The translations under genes and the position numbers were made by a program. The notes beneath the pieces are model-generated. The model saw nothing but the letters and a program-made list of their open reading frames with translations, did not search any database and was not told the origin of the DNA. A stretch of DNA of 64,000 nucleotides from Scilla litardierei (lineage: Eukaryota > Streptophyta > Magnoliopsida > Asparagales > Asparagaceae), in NCBI GenBank assembly GCA_030789695.1, contig CM061141.1:275597871-275661870 (forward strand), given 5' to 3'. Shown piece after piece: positions 34,735 to 45,351 of this stretch (within the stretch, counting starts at the first letter, position 1; every line of letters begins with the position of its first letter).

Positions 34735-35995
34735 CTTCCCAATCCAAGCGTTCTCCCCGGAAAGTTTGATGGGTGCATCTCATATGCACCGAACATCCCG
34801 CATTGATTGAAAATTATAGGGGGTCGAGCTCACGACCTTAAACGAGCGCTTGTCAGGAGGCAACCCGACGGTTTTTGCTTTATTTTTACTTTTTCTTTAT
34901 TTTCGTTTTAGAAATTTTTAGTGTTTTGAGTCGTTAGCCCAAAAATTTTTAGTGTTTTGAGTCGCGCCCATCATGAGGAGGATGAACGAGTCGACGAGGA
35001 GCGCCCCAAGAAGGCGCTCGATGCTTAGGAGGAAGATGAAATCGATTGGAGGAAGAAAGACGGAGTTTAGAGCCAAAACAAAGACAAACAACAGAACACA
35101 AGGCTCACTCGGCCGAGTATACTAGTCACTCGGCCGAGTACACAAGTTCGTCCGGCCGAGCCGCTCATGAACGAGGGAAGTCTGATGTACCCAACTCTCT
35201 GTTTATTTTCTTGATTTCGATATAACTGCTACTCGGCCGAGTATATATATTCACTCGGCCGAGTGAAACGGATACCCTCCTAGGGCGAGTCATGCCGAGT
35301 AGCTTGAGTCACTCGGCCGAATGGACTTACTCCACTCGGCCGAGGCTGGCAAAGCCACTCGGCCGAAGCGATAGCGGGGAGGAAATTTTCATTGGCCTCG
35401 CTCGGCCGAGTGACCACGTCACTCGGCCGAGTCGTAACTTTTTTATATAAAGGGCGAGGGGGGGCGCATTTTTCGAAACGCAAAACCCCCAAAACACCCG
35501 CGCCCCTTCAGCTCCCTCGCTCGATCCTCGCTCGATCGCGCCCCCACTCGCCCGATCGCCGCTGCCACGCCGCCGCTCGGCCCGCCACCGCCGGCCGAAC
35601 ACCCCCGTCGCCTCGCCCGAGTCGCCGCCGGCGGCCGTGCCTCCGGTCACCTCCGGTACCCCTATTTCGCCTATTTTTGCCTCTTTTTGTGTATTTTTCA
35701 AGGATCCGTGTATTAATCGAACCCCTAACCCAAATCAATTCCTATATCTATCTATTATACCCCTAATGCTCCATACATTTTGATTATTACTCACTGATAT
35801 CGCCTTTTCATGCGCAGGTTGCTTATTGGAGCTTAGGGGAGCCCAGGGGAGCTTCTACGGGCTAATCCGGACTTCGCGGAGGCGCTGACTTCGCACGCTT
35901 CCACTGCTTAGCACTCGCGGCGTGTCGGGGTACACTCTTTCCACTCTTTTACACGCACCGCACTTTTTTCACTTTTCGGCGCGCTCGGGGCCGAT
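34735..35995 (+). other. Element I gag-to-env spacer with palindrome cluster
   Basis: Begins with the GTCGAGCTCACGACCTTAAA and GAGGCAACCCG motifs that in Athila elements follow pol, so pol has been deleted just before. 35099-35430 has the same CTCGGCCGAG palindromes as U3, followed by TATATAAAGG (35444-35453). 35660-35818 has plausible splice signals (CCG/GTACCC donor near 35657, TTTTCATGCGCAG acceptor ending 35818), so a leader intron upstream of the env-position ORF is possible. No other ORF. Confidence 0.72.
35099..35453 (+). promoter_or_regulatory. internal promoter-like module: CTCGGCCGAG cluster plus TATA box
   Basis: At least eight palindromes (for example at 35105, 35129, 35232, 35252, 35310, 35400, 35421) end about 15 bp before TATATAAAGG. 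This copies the U3 layout, some 540 bp upstream of the env-position ORF start. It could drive a subgenomic mRNA. Confidence 0.6.
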
Positions 35996-38116
35996 ATGCC
36001 GCCCCGGACACGGCCGCGGTCGAAGAGAGCTTCCGCCAAGCGGAAGCGGTCGGATGATGCCGGCCCCTCCCACGAGTTGGAGGACTCTCCTCCACCGTCC
36101 CCCACACACTCCGCACACCCTGCACAGCCTGCAGGCCCCGCACACCTCACACAGCCTGCAGTGCACCCACAGCCCGCACAGCCTCTCCCTGCCGACCCAC
36201 AGCCACCACCACCGGCTCCACTGGTCGGGCCGCTCGGGATTACGTTCCGAGACGATGCACACCGCGCCGTCTTCGAGTGTATCTCCCAGCACTCGATCGT
36301 ACCCTCCAGGTTTGCACACCTCGCTGACCTAGGACGCCTGTGGGTACTAGAGGGGATGCTCACGTTGTACGACAACGTGGGCTGGCGAGATTTTCTGCAG
36401 GTGTCGGCGGATACTTTTACCCGCCCGACACTTGAGGTTTTGAGTTCGATCGCCCGGACCGACGAGGGATGCTCATTCCGGTTCATGGATCGAGAGTGCC
36501 AGGTCACTCTCGATATGATGAGAGCATTCTTCTCGTGGCCCGCTGTCCCCGGTGCCGATCGCGGTTACAGCCCCACTCATATCCCCCCACCTTCCTTCGA
36601 CGCCGGTGCCTTCTGGGCCCGGATTACGGGTCACCACGCTGCCTTTGACCCTAGTAGGGCCAAGGCCTCGGCCATGGTCCACCCCTGCCTCCGCATAGCC
36701 CAGCGCCTCATGGCGACTACCTTTTTGGCCAGATATGAGCCGGGCACGATGTCTACGCCAGAGCTCTACATGCTCTATGCGATGACACGTCCCAGAGCTC
36801 TATCTAGGGATGGAGACGAGCTTGTCCCCGCCGTCATGATCGACATTGCGGCTTGGTTTTTGGACCGCATCATTGTATCGGTGGGCGCTCGCTCACTGAT
36901 ATGCTGCGGCGGTCTGATCACCTTGCTTACCATGATGACCGGCGAGGACCTACCTGACGACTTGTGACGCGTCCCGGGCCCCACTTCTCTGTCGATAGAC
37001 GTTATGGCCCGGATGAAGATGCTTCGTCCGCATGGTGAGCGTCACTGGGTCTGGTTGCACGGCCCTTACGGTGCCGACTGCATGATTCTCTCGAGCCCTG
37101 CTCGGACTCAGATTGCACCAGCCCACGTCGACTGGCTCCCTGCGATGGATGTTCTCATCCCCGCTGCCTACGTGCTCGAGGCCGAGGAGGCCGAGCAGGC
37201 CCACGCTGCCCACGCTGCCCAGGCTGCCCCCGCAGACCCTGCTGCACACCCTACCGAGCCTGCTACCGACCCTGTTGACCCAGTGGCCCCTCAGCCCATG
37301 CCTGATGTTTCCGCTGCTCCTGACACTTCTGTCCCCACTTCTGTCAGTGTCACGAGTACCTCAGCTGAGCCCACTTCCACCACTTCCACCACTTCCGCGG
37401 CTGTCACCACTGTCACCACCACACCCACTACCACCGCTGGCCCTCTGTCTGCTGAGCCGATTTCCTCTGCCCCACCCGAGCGCCCGCCGACGGTAGTCGA
37501 GTGCGAAGAGCCCTCTGTCTCCACTGCCGCTGTATTTTCCGAGAGTGTCGTGGCGTCTGTCCACACTTCTGTGCCACTGACCTCTCTGGCCGCCTCGCTG
37601 CCACTTTTGCACACTTCTTTCGCTGCCGCTGCCTCCACTTCTCACCAGCCGGTGTCCCGGCCTCACACTGAGGCCAGGCCCACATTTGCAGGCACGGCAC
37701 CTTTTGTCCCCTTCCCTGCTGAGCCCGTTACATACTCTACTCGCGTGCGCCAGCCTCGCCCTGCACAGCCTAGACCGGTGCGTCCCTCTGCACCACCCCC
37801 GCCCGACACTGTACTGCAGAGCATACGTGCTCTTGAGTTGGCGGTGAGTGGTCTTAGAGGTGACCTTAGGACCCTATCCTCCACCGTCTCTGCGATGGCT
37901 GGACGCTTCGAGCTGATCCCCCAGATCCATTACTGTCTCACCCAGGTTCTGGAGCGTCTCCCGCGCGTACCCCCACCCACCCAGCAGGTTCCCACACACA
38001 CTTCCACACACACTAGACCTGCTTCCACTTCCACGCCCACCCCAGCTCAGCAGCCTACACCACCACCTCCACCACCTCCGCCTCAGGACGGAGACGGCGC
38101 AGCAGCACCTTCTTAG
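35996..38116 (+). pseudogene. Element I env-position ORF (ATHILA ORF-like), copy 1, one stop
   Basis: Starts at ATG 35996 (MPPRTRPRSKRASAKRKRS, a basic, possibly nuclear-localising N-terminus). A Pro/His-rich stretch follows, then the ATHILA-type domain: RFAHLADLGRLWVLEGML, VGWRDFLQVSADTFTRPTLE, MRAFFSWPAVPGADRGY, RLMATTFLARYEPGTMSTPE and VMIDIAAWFLDRIIVSVGAR. A TGA at 36965-36967 interrupts the frame; copy 2 has CGA there. It continues as RRVPGPTSLSIDVMARMKML, then a long Pro/Ser/Thr-rich segment (37190-37790), a short helical block LRGDLRTLSSTVSAMAG and a poly-Pro end. Function of this family is unknown; no convincing transmembrane segment or signal peptide is seen, so calling it an envelope is only positional. 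Confidence 0.82.
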
Positions 38117-40079
38117 GCACCCTTGATGCCTTGATTTATTCCTGCCGTTGTGCTGCCCGTTTCTGCTGGGTCCTGTTACACTTTTTGTCCACCCCCCTCC
38201 CCTCACTTATTATGGTATTCTCTTTTTGATCATATCTTCTTATATCTATTTTTGGAGAGATAGGAGAGTTTTTGGTGACACTTATATCTATGTATCGCTC
38301 CTATCTGTGCATGCATCATGTCCGCATCATATTTTCATTTCTTTATTTTACCTTTTTCTTTTCATTTTTCCATGCATGCATCCTCTCTTGCCCCTCCCAT
38401 CGCTTGTCTCTCGGTGTGCCACACTTTGCACATTGAGGACACTGTGCCATTTAGCTTGGGGGAGTGAGTTCTCACATTCTTTTTCGATTTGCCACCTTTA
38501 TTTTTAGTTTTTCACACCATTTTTTCGCCTTTGCACTTATTTTTCATCATTTTTCATTTATTTTTCCATGCATCACGTTTTTCTTATTTTCATGTGTGCC
38601 GCATTGCATAGTTTTATTTTTCCTTCATCTTTATTTCTTTCTTTTTCATCTCATGCTAGAGATGACTTTTCTGTGATGATAATGACGTTGGATTTAGCTT
38701 ATTCTATATGCATGCTATATTTGTCATGTCTTAGGTTTTATTTCAGATATCAGATGCTATGACTTGCTTTGCATTTAGAATAGTAACCCACACCTTTTTC
38801 CGCATGAAAATGGATGAAATTTTATTATTAGCTGAGTCTGAATATTCATATGTATGCTATCACAGAAAACACACCAAGATTCACGCATTGAATGCTTATA
38901 TCTGGAGTACTGACTTTCTTTTCCTATATCACTTCTATATGCATAAATTGTACACTTCACTTCAGGATGATTGAATGATGTTAGCTATGATAAATCTGGA
39001 TTAGTTAGCTTTTTTGTGACCTAAACTGAGTAGAATAGATTACCCTGCTGAAGTTGTCGTGCATGTCTTATAGAGTGAACCGAGAGTTATATTTATTTCT
39101 TTCTCCACAAATCTTGAACATCATTTCTCTACTCTTCAAATCATTGGTGAATCTCCCCTTAGTGATTCTATTTTATGGCATTTTCCCCCGCTACTAATTC
39201 CTAGCTCCAAATCTCTTATTCTATAAAAAAAGAGAAAGAGAGAGAGAAAAACATTCTTGTACATCATTATCTCTCTCTGAGTTGGGATCGTTGTGTATAT
39301 ATTGCTTATTGAAAAAAAAAACAAAAACAAAAAAAACAAAAAAAAAGAGAGGAAAAATTCCTGAATCAAAGATCCCGTCTCACTTTCTTTCTTTCTTCTT
39401 TCTTTTCGTTGCTTTTGGAGCTATATGTATAAAAAATGGGGATGTAAATATTTTTTATGCCACCACGCTTATAGATAAGCTTGGGGGAGGGGATCCATTG
39501 ATGTGTGAGAGAGTGGCTACTTGACATCGCACGACAACCTAGGCCAAGTAATATTCTATACTCGGTGAGATTATTTTTAGTTTTACGAAATCCAGAAATC
39601 TAAGCCTAACGTTCATTTCATGAAATCCATACTTTTCTATTCTCTCTATTCTATAGTGTGATACTCTTATACTCCTGATAGAAAGCGTTCAATTGAAAAG
39701 TGTGTGATCTGTGATTTGTATACCTCTTTAAATGATTCAGACGACGTTAATTTTAAAATTATTCCGTTTTTCATGATTATATCGTTGTTCGTGGGTTTTC
39801 TATTTCTATTTTCACTATTATACTACGATATCGAAATAAAATTCTTTGACATGTATTTTTCATTCAGTGCATGCTATAAGAGTAAGTGAAACCCACGTCC
39901 TGAGAAAATGTTCTAGCATCCTACCTCTTCGCTTCTTTCTCTCTTCTTTATTTTCATTTCGTTTTCATTCTTCTTCGTTTTTCATTTTTTTTTTTCGCCG
40001 CTTTCGTTTTCCAAATCCACCGGGTTCGCCTTTTACTTATCTTCCTCGAGGACGAGTAAGAGGCAAGCTTGGGGGATTT
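38117..40079 (+). other. Element I 3' untranslated region, long copy
   Basis: T-rich and non-coding. Holds TTGAGGACACTGTGCCATTT followed by AGCTTGGGGGA (38453), a second AGCTTGGGGGA (39478) and the terminal PPT (40066-40076) joined to LTR-b. An A-rich microsatellite-like stretch lies at 39310-39350. Just before the PPT is CTTCCTCGAGGACGAG, a motif also found before the D PPT. Confidence 0.75.
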
Positions 40080-41896
40080 TGATCACTCCTTATTTTACAC
40101 CTTTTTTCCGCATATTTGCATGCCATTTAGATCGCCCAAATCATGTTTTTCACGATATATCGACGATATTGCGATGCTTTTCACGATTTGTTGTTTTTGT
40201 CGCATTTCAGGTGATTTGGCCTGATTTGGAGTGATCTCGAGATGCGCTTACTCTAGACGGCCACCGACGACCTCCCCGAGGGGTATTTTGCTGATGGAGA
40301 GGAGCGGAAGAAGAATGGACGTCACAGGAGCGAAGAGGAGGCCAAAAGAAGCAGATTGGGCATTTTTTGTGTCCCACTCGGCCGAGTGGAGGAGACACTC
40401 GGCCGACCAGCGAGACACTGCTCGGCCGACCAGTTCAGACACGATTTCTATGTGCACTCGGCCGAGCACCGAAGACCACATCGGCCGAGTGACGATACCA
40501 CGTCCGCCCGAGTGGCGCCCAGACGAAGCCCTTCCAAAACATCGAAGTTACTGTTTTCGGCTGCCTGAACTTCAGAAGACCCACTCGGCCGAGTGGTAAA
40601 TCCCGTCCGCCCGAGTGCAGTGAAGTCATCGGCCGAGTGACGACAACTCACTCGGCCGAGCCGCCCCCGAAGTAGAGACCCCTGAAGGCCCTGACTTACC
40701 GGAAAATTACAGGGTTTCTCACTCGGCCGAGCGACTTTTGTGACTCGGCCGAGTGCGATGCGCTGCCTGTAGCGAAAACTGCGGAAAACAGGCTGTGCAG
40801 GGGCATTTTGGTCACGATTTTTGGACGATTTTTGGGGCTATTTAAACCCTGTTTTTACCCTAGTTTGCAGAGCTCTCTCTTAGATTTTTTGCAGTTTTTT
40901 TAGATTAGTTTTTAGCTTTATTCTTGTGATTGGAGAAGGAGCAAAACTTGGATTTTTGTTGGATTAATTGAAGAACTTCATTGGTTTGCATCTCTTTTCC
41001 TTAAAAATTCTATTTTTATTGTTTATATCATTGTTGTGATGAATTCTATTGCTTATCTCAACGATTATTTTTGTGATCTTGCTATGATTTGTGAGTAGTC
41101 TCCACGTCTTGGGGCGTGGGGATGAACCCTACAAGCCCACTTTCATATTTGTAATGAATTGGTAGAAATTGAGCTAGAATTGCTATTAGAGATTAGATTA
41201 GGATCGATTTACTAAGGATTGCTAGGTATTCATATCAATTGGGATTTGCAAGAGATTGGATCCCAATTTGATAGGAAGCCCTAGAATTCCGAATTGGGTT
41301 GGAGTCGGATTTTTCGAAGTATCGGTTTGCAAGAGATTGGACCGATACTAGGATTCCCGGTTGCAATTCTATACCGATACCCGTTTGCAAGAGATTGGAC
41401 GGGTAGGAACTATCCTAATCTAGATCGTGGACCGAGTTTGCAAGAGATTTGGGCTCGGTGCGCGATTGGACGATGATGTTGATCCTAATGCTAGCTTCCC
41501 TAGGGTAGGGTTTGCAAGAGATTGGACCCGACCCTAGGATAGCTATAGACCGGCAACAGCGCGAGAGCGTGAGCTTGGTTCTACATTCAGTTGCAACTAG
41601 TTCATCCGAATTCACATTCTAGCAATTTTGATACCGATGGACCACATTTATGAAGTACGGTGTGTAGCGGGGATTCCCCATTCCCTAGACGTTCTTTATT
41701 TGATTTGATATTTCGCCCATTTGTCTAACGATTGTGACAGGATCGCCAAAGGCAAATTTCTCTTCTTAAATAGCCAGGTTGATCGGAGCAAGCACAGTCA
41801 TTCGTCCTCCCTGTGTTCGATATCCCGCTCGCTGCTACACCGTGCACTTGCGGTAAAACTACAACCGTTCTTTTGGGTCACGTCCCGGAGCGATCA
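40080..41896 (+). repeat. Element I LTR-b, middle LTR (1,817 bp)
   Basis: Same LTR in direct orientation between the two internal regions. It has private changes not in a or c (for example GGCCTGATTTGG where a and c read GGCGCGATTTGG, and GTCTAACG where a and c read GTCTGACG). So a and c look like the original pair. Confidence 0.93.
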
Positions 41897-41902
41897 AGTT
41901 TT

Positions 41903-41920
41903 TGGCGCCGTTGCCGGGGA
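41903..41920 (+). promoter_or_regulatory. Element I primer-binding site, second, at deletion junction
   Basis: Same 18-mer after LTR-b. Its last bases CCGGGGA run straight into TTACGGGTCACCACG, which in the long copy lies in the env-position ORF at about 36625, preceded there by GCCCGGA. CCGG/GGA is shared at the joint, so the deletion used 4-5 bases of microhomology. Confidence 0.92.
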
Positions 41921-41921
41921 T

Positions 41922-43404
41922 TACGGGTCACCACGCTGCCTTTGACCCTAGTAGGGCCAAGGCCTCGGCCATTGTCCACCCCTGCCTCCGCATAGCCCAT
42001 CGCCTCATGGCGACCACCTTTTTGGCCAGATATGAGCCGGGCACGATGTCTACGCCAGAGCTCTACATGCTCTATGCGATGACACGTCCCAGAGCTCTAT
42101 CTAGGGATGGAGACGAGCTTGTCCCCGTCGTCGTGATCGACATTGCGGCTTGGTTTTTGGACCGCATCATTGTATCGGTGGGCGCTCGCTCACCGATATG
42201 CTGCGGCGGTCTGATCACCTTGCTTACCATGATGACCGGCGAGGACCTACCTGACGACTTGCGACGCGTCCCGGGCCCCACTTCTCTGTCGATAGACGTT
42301 ATGGCCCGGATGAAGATGCTTCGTCCGCATGGTGAGCGTCACTGGGTCTGGTTGCACGGCCCTTACGGTGCCGACTACATGATTCTCCCGAGCCCTGCTC
42401 GGACTCAGATTGCACCAGCCCACATCGACTGGCTCCCTGCGATGGATGTTCTCATCCCCGTTGCCTACGTGCTCGAGGCCGAGGAGGCCGACCAGGCCCA
42501 CGCCGCCCACGCTGCCCAGGCTGCCCCCGCAGACCCTGCTGCACACCCTGCCGAGCCTGCTGCCGACCCTGTTGACCCAGTGGCCCCTCAGCCTATTCCT
42601 GATGTTTCTGCCGCTCCTGACACCTCTGTCCCCACTTCTGTCAGTGTCACGAGTACCTCCGCTGAGCCCACTTCCACCACTTCCGCGGCTGTCACCACTG
42701 TCACCACCACACCCACTACCACCGCTGGCCCTCTGTCTGCTGAGCCGATTTCCTCTGCCCCACCCGAGCGCCTGCCGACCGTAGTCGAGTGCAGAGAGCC
42801 CTCTGTCTCCACTGCCGCTGTATTTTTCGAGAGTGTCGTGGCGTCTGTCCACACTTCTGTGCCACTGACCTCTCTGGCCGCCTCGCTGCCACTTTTGCAC
42901 ACTTCTTTCGCTGCCGCTGCCTCCACTTCTCACCAGCCGGTGTCCCGGCCTCACACTGAGGCCAGGCCCACATTTGCAGGCACGGCACCTTTTGTCCCCT
43001 TCCCTGCTGAGCCCGTTACATACTCTACTCGCGTGCGCCAGCCTCGCCCTGCACAGCCTAGACCGGTGCGTCCCTCTGCACCACCCCCGCCCGACACTGT
43101 ACTGCAGAGCATACGTGCTCTTGAGTTGGCGGTGAGTGGTCTTAGAGGTGACCTTAGGACCCTGTCCTCCACCGTCTCTGCGATGGCTGGACGCTTCGAG
43201 CTGATCCCCCAGATCCATTACTGTCTCACCCAGGTTCTGGAGCGTCTCCCGCGCGTACCCCCACCCACCCAGCAGGTTCCCACACACACTTCCACACACA
43301 CTAGACCTGCTTCCACTTCCACGCCCACCCCAGCTCAGCAGCCTACACCACCACCTCCACCACCTCCGCCTCAGGACGGAGACGGCGCAGCACCACCTTC
43401 TTAG
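41922..43404 (+). pseudogene. Element I env-position ORF, copy 2 (5'-truncated, stop-free)
   Basis: Begins directly after the second PBS with ITGHHAAFDPSRAKASA and stays open to the stop at 43404. It keeps CGA (DDLRRVPG) where copy 1 has TGA. The N-terminal 210 codons or so, and any authentic ATG, are lost. It lacks a 9-bp repeat unit (one TSTTS block shorter) in the Pro/Ser/Thr segment relative to copy 1. The first in-frame ATG is at MATTFLARY. Confidence 0.85.
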
Positions 43405-45351
43405 GCACCCTTGATGCCTTGATTTATTCCTGCCGTTGTGCTGCCCGTTTCTGCTGGGTCATGTTACACTTTTTGTTCACCCCCCCTCCCCTCACTTATT
43501 ATGGTATTCTCTTTTTGTTCATATCTTTTTATATCTATTTTGGGAGAGAGGGAGAGTTTTTGGTGACACTTATATCTATGTATCGCTCCTATCTGTGCAT
43601 GCATCATGTCCGCATCATATTTTCATTTCTTTATTTTACCTTTTTCTTTTCATTTTTCCATGCATGCATCCTCACTTGCCCTCCCATCGCTTGTCTCTCG
43701 GTGTGCCACACTTTGCACATTGAGGACACTGTGCCATTTAGCTTGGGGGAGTGAGTTCTCACGTTCTTTTTCGATTTGTCACCTTTATTTTTAGTTTTTC
43801 ACACCATTTTTTTCGCTTTTGCACTTATTTTTCATCACTTTTCTTTTATCTTGCCATGCATCACGTTTTTCTTATTTTCCTGTGTGCCGCATTGCATAGT
43901 TTCTATTTTTCCTTCATCTTTATTTCTTTCTTTTTCATCTCATGCTAGAGATGACTTTTCTGTGATGATGATGACGTTGGATTTAGCTTATTCTATATGC
44001 ATGCTATATTTGTCATGTCTTAGGATTTATTTCAGATATCAGATGCTATGACTTGCTTTGCATTTAGAATAGTAACCCACACCTTTTTCCGCATGAAAAT
44101 GGATGAAATTTTATTATTAGCTGAGTCTGAATATTCATATGTATGCTATCACAGAAAACACACCAAGATTCACGTATTGAATGCTTATATCTGGAGTACT
44201 GACTTTCTTTTCCTATATCACTTCTATATGCATGAATTGTACACTTCACTTCAGGATGATTGAATGATGTTAGCTATGATAAATCTGGATTAGTTAGCTT
44301 TTTTGTGATCGAAACTGAGTAGATTAGATTACCCTGCTGAAGTTGTCGTGCATGTCTTATAGAGTGAACCGAGAGTTATATTTATTTCTTTCTCCACAAA
44401 TCTTGAACATCATTTCTCTACTTTTCAAATCATTGGTGAATCTCCCCTTAGTGATTCTATTTTATGGCATTTTCCACCGCTACTAATTCCTAGCTCCAAA
44501 TCTCTTATTCTATTAAAAAAAAGAGAGAAAAACATTCTTGTACATCATTATCTCTCTCTGAGTTGGGATCGTTGTGTATATATTGCTTAGTGCAAACAAA
44601 AAAAACAAAAGAAAAAAAAAGAGGAAAAATCCTGAATAAAAGATCCCATCTCACTTTCTTTCTTTCTTCTTTCTTTTCGTTGCTTGTGGAGCTATATGTA
44701 TAAAAAAATGGGGATGTAAATATTTTTTATGCCACCACGCTTATAGATAAGCTTGGGGAGGGGATCCATTGATGTGTGAGAGTGTGACTACTTGACATTG
44801 CACGACAACCTAGGCTAAGTAATATTCTATACTCGGTGAGATTATTTTAGTTTTACGAAGTCCAGAAATCTAAGCCTAGCACTCATTTCATGAAATCCAT
44901 ACTTTTCTATTCTCTCTATTCTATAGTGTGATACTCTTATACTCCTGATAGAAAGCGTTCAATTGAAAAGTGTGTGATCTGTGATTTGTATACCGCTTTA
45001 AATGATTCAGACGACGTTAATTTTAAAATTATTCCGTTTTTCATGATTATATCGTTTTTCGTGGGTTTTCTATTTCTATTTGCACTATTATACTATGATA
45101 TCAAAATAAAATTCTTTGACATGTATTTCTCATTCGGTGCATGCTATAAGAGTAAGTGAAACCCACGTCCTGAGAAAATGATCTAGCATCCTACCTCTTC
45201 GCTTCTTTCTCTCTTCTTTATTTTCATTTCGTTTTCATTCTTCTTCGTTTTTCATTTTTCTTTTTTTCGTCGTTTTCGTTTTCCAAATCCACCGGGTTCG
45301 CCTTTTACTTATCTTCCTCGAGGACGAGTAAGAGGCAAGCTTGGGGGATTT
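43405..45351 (+). other. Element I 3' untranslated region, short copy
   Basis: Parallel to 38117-40079 with small indels. AGCTTGGGGGA at 43740, a one-G-shorter form at 44750, and the PPT at 45338 before LTR-c. Confidence 0.75.

Noticed and set aside
42247..43299. 350-aa minus-strand ORF opposite the env-position ORF copy 2.
   Set aside because: Shadow frame of the Pro/Ser/Thr-rich coding strand, Gly/Arg/Ser-rich and interrupted in copy 1.
41902..43404. A 500-codon ORF starting inside the second PBS (TTG start).
   Set aside because: TTG is not a credible start here; it is the truncated env-position ORF that happens to be open into the PBS.
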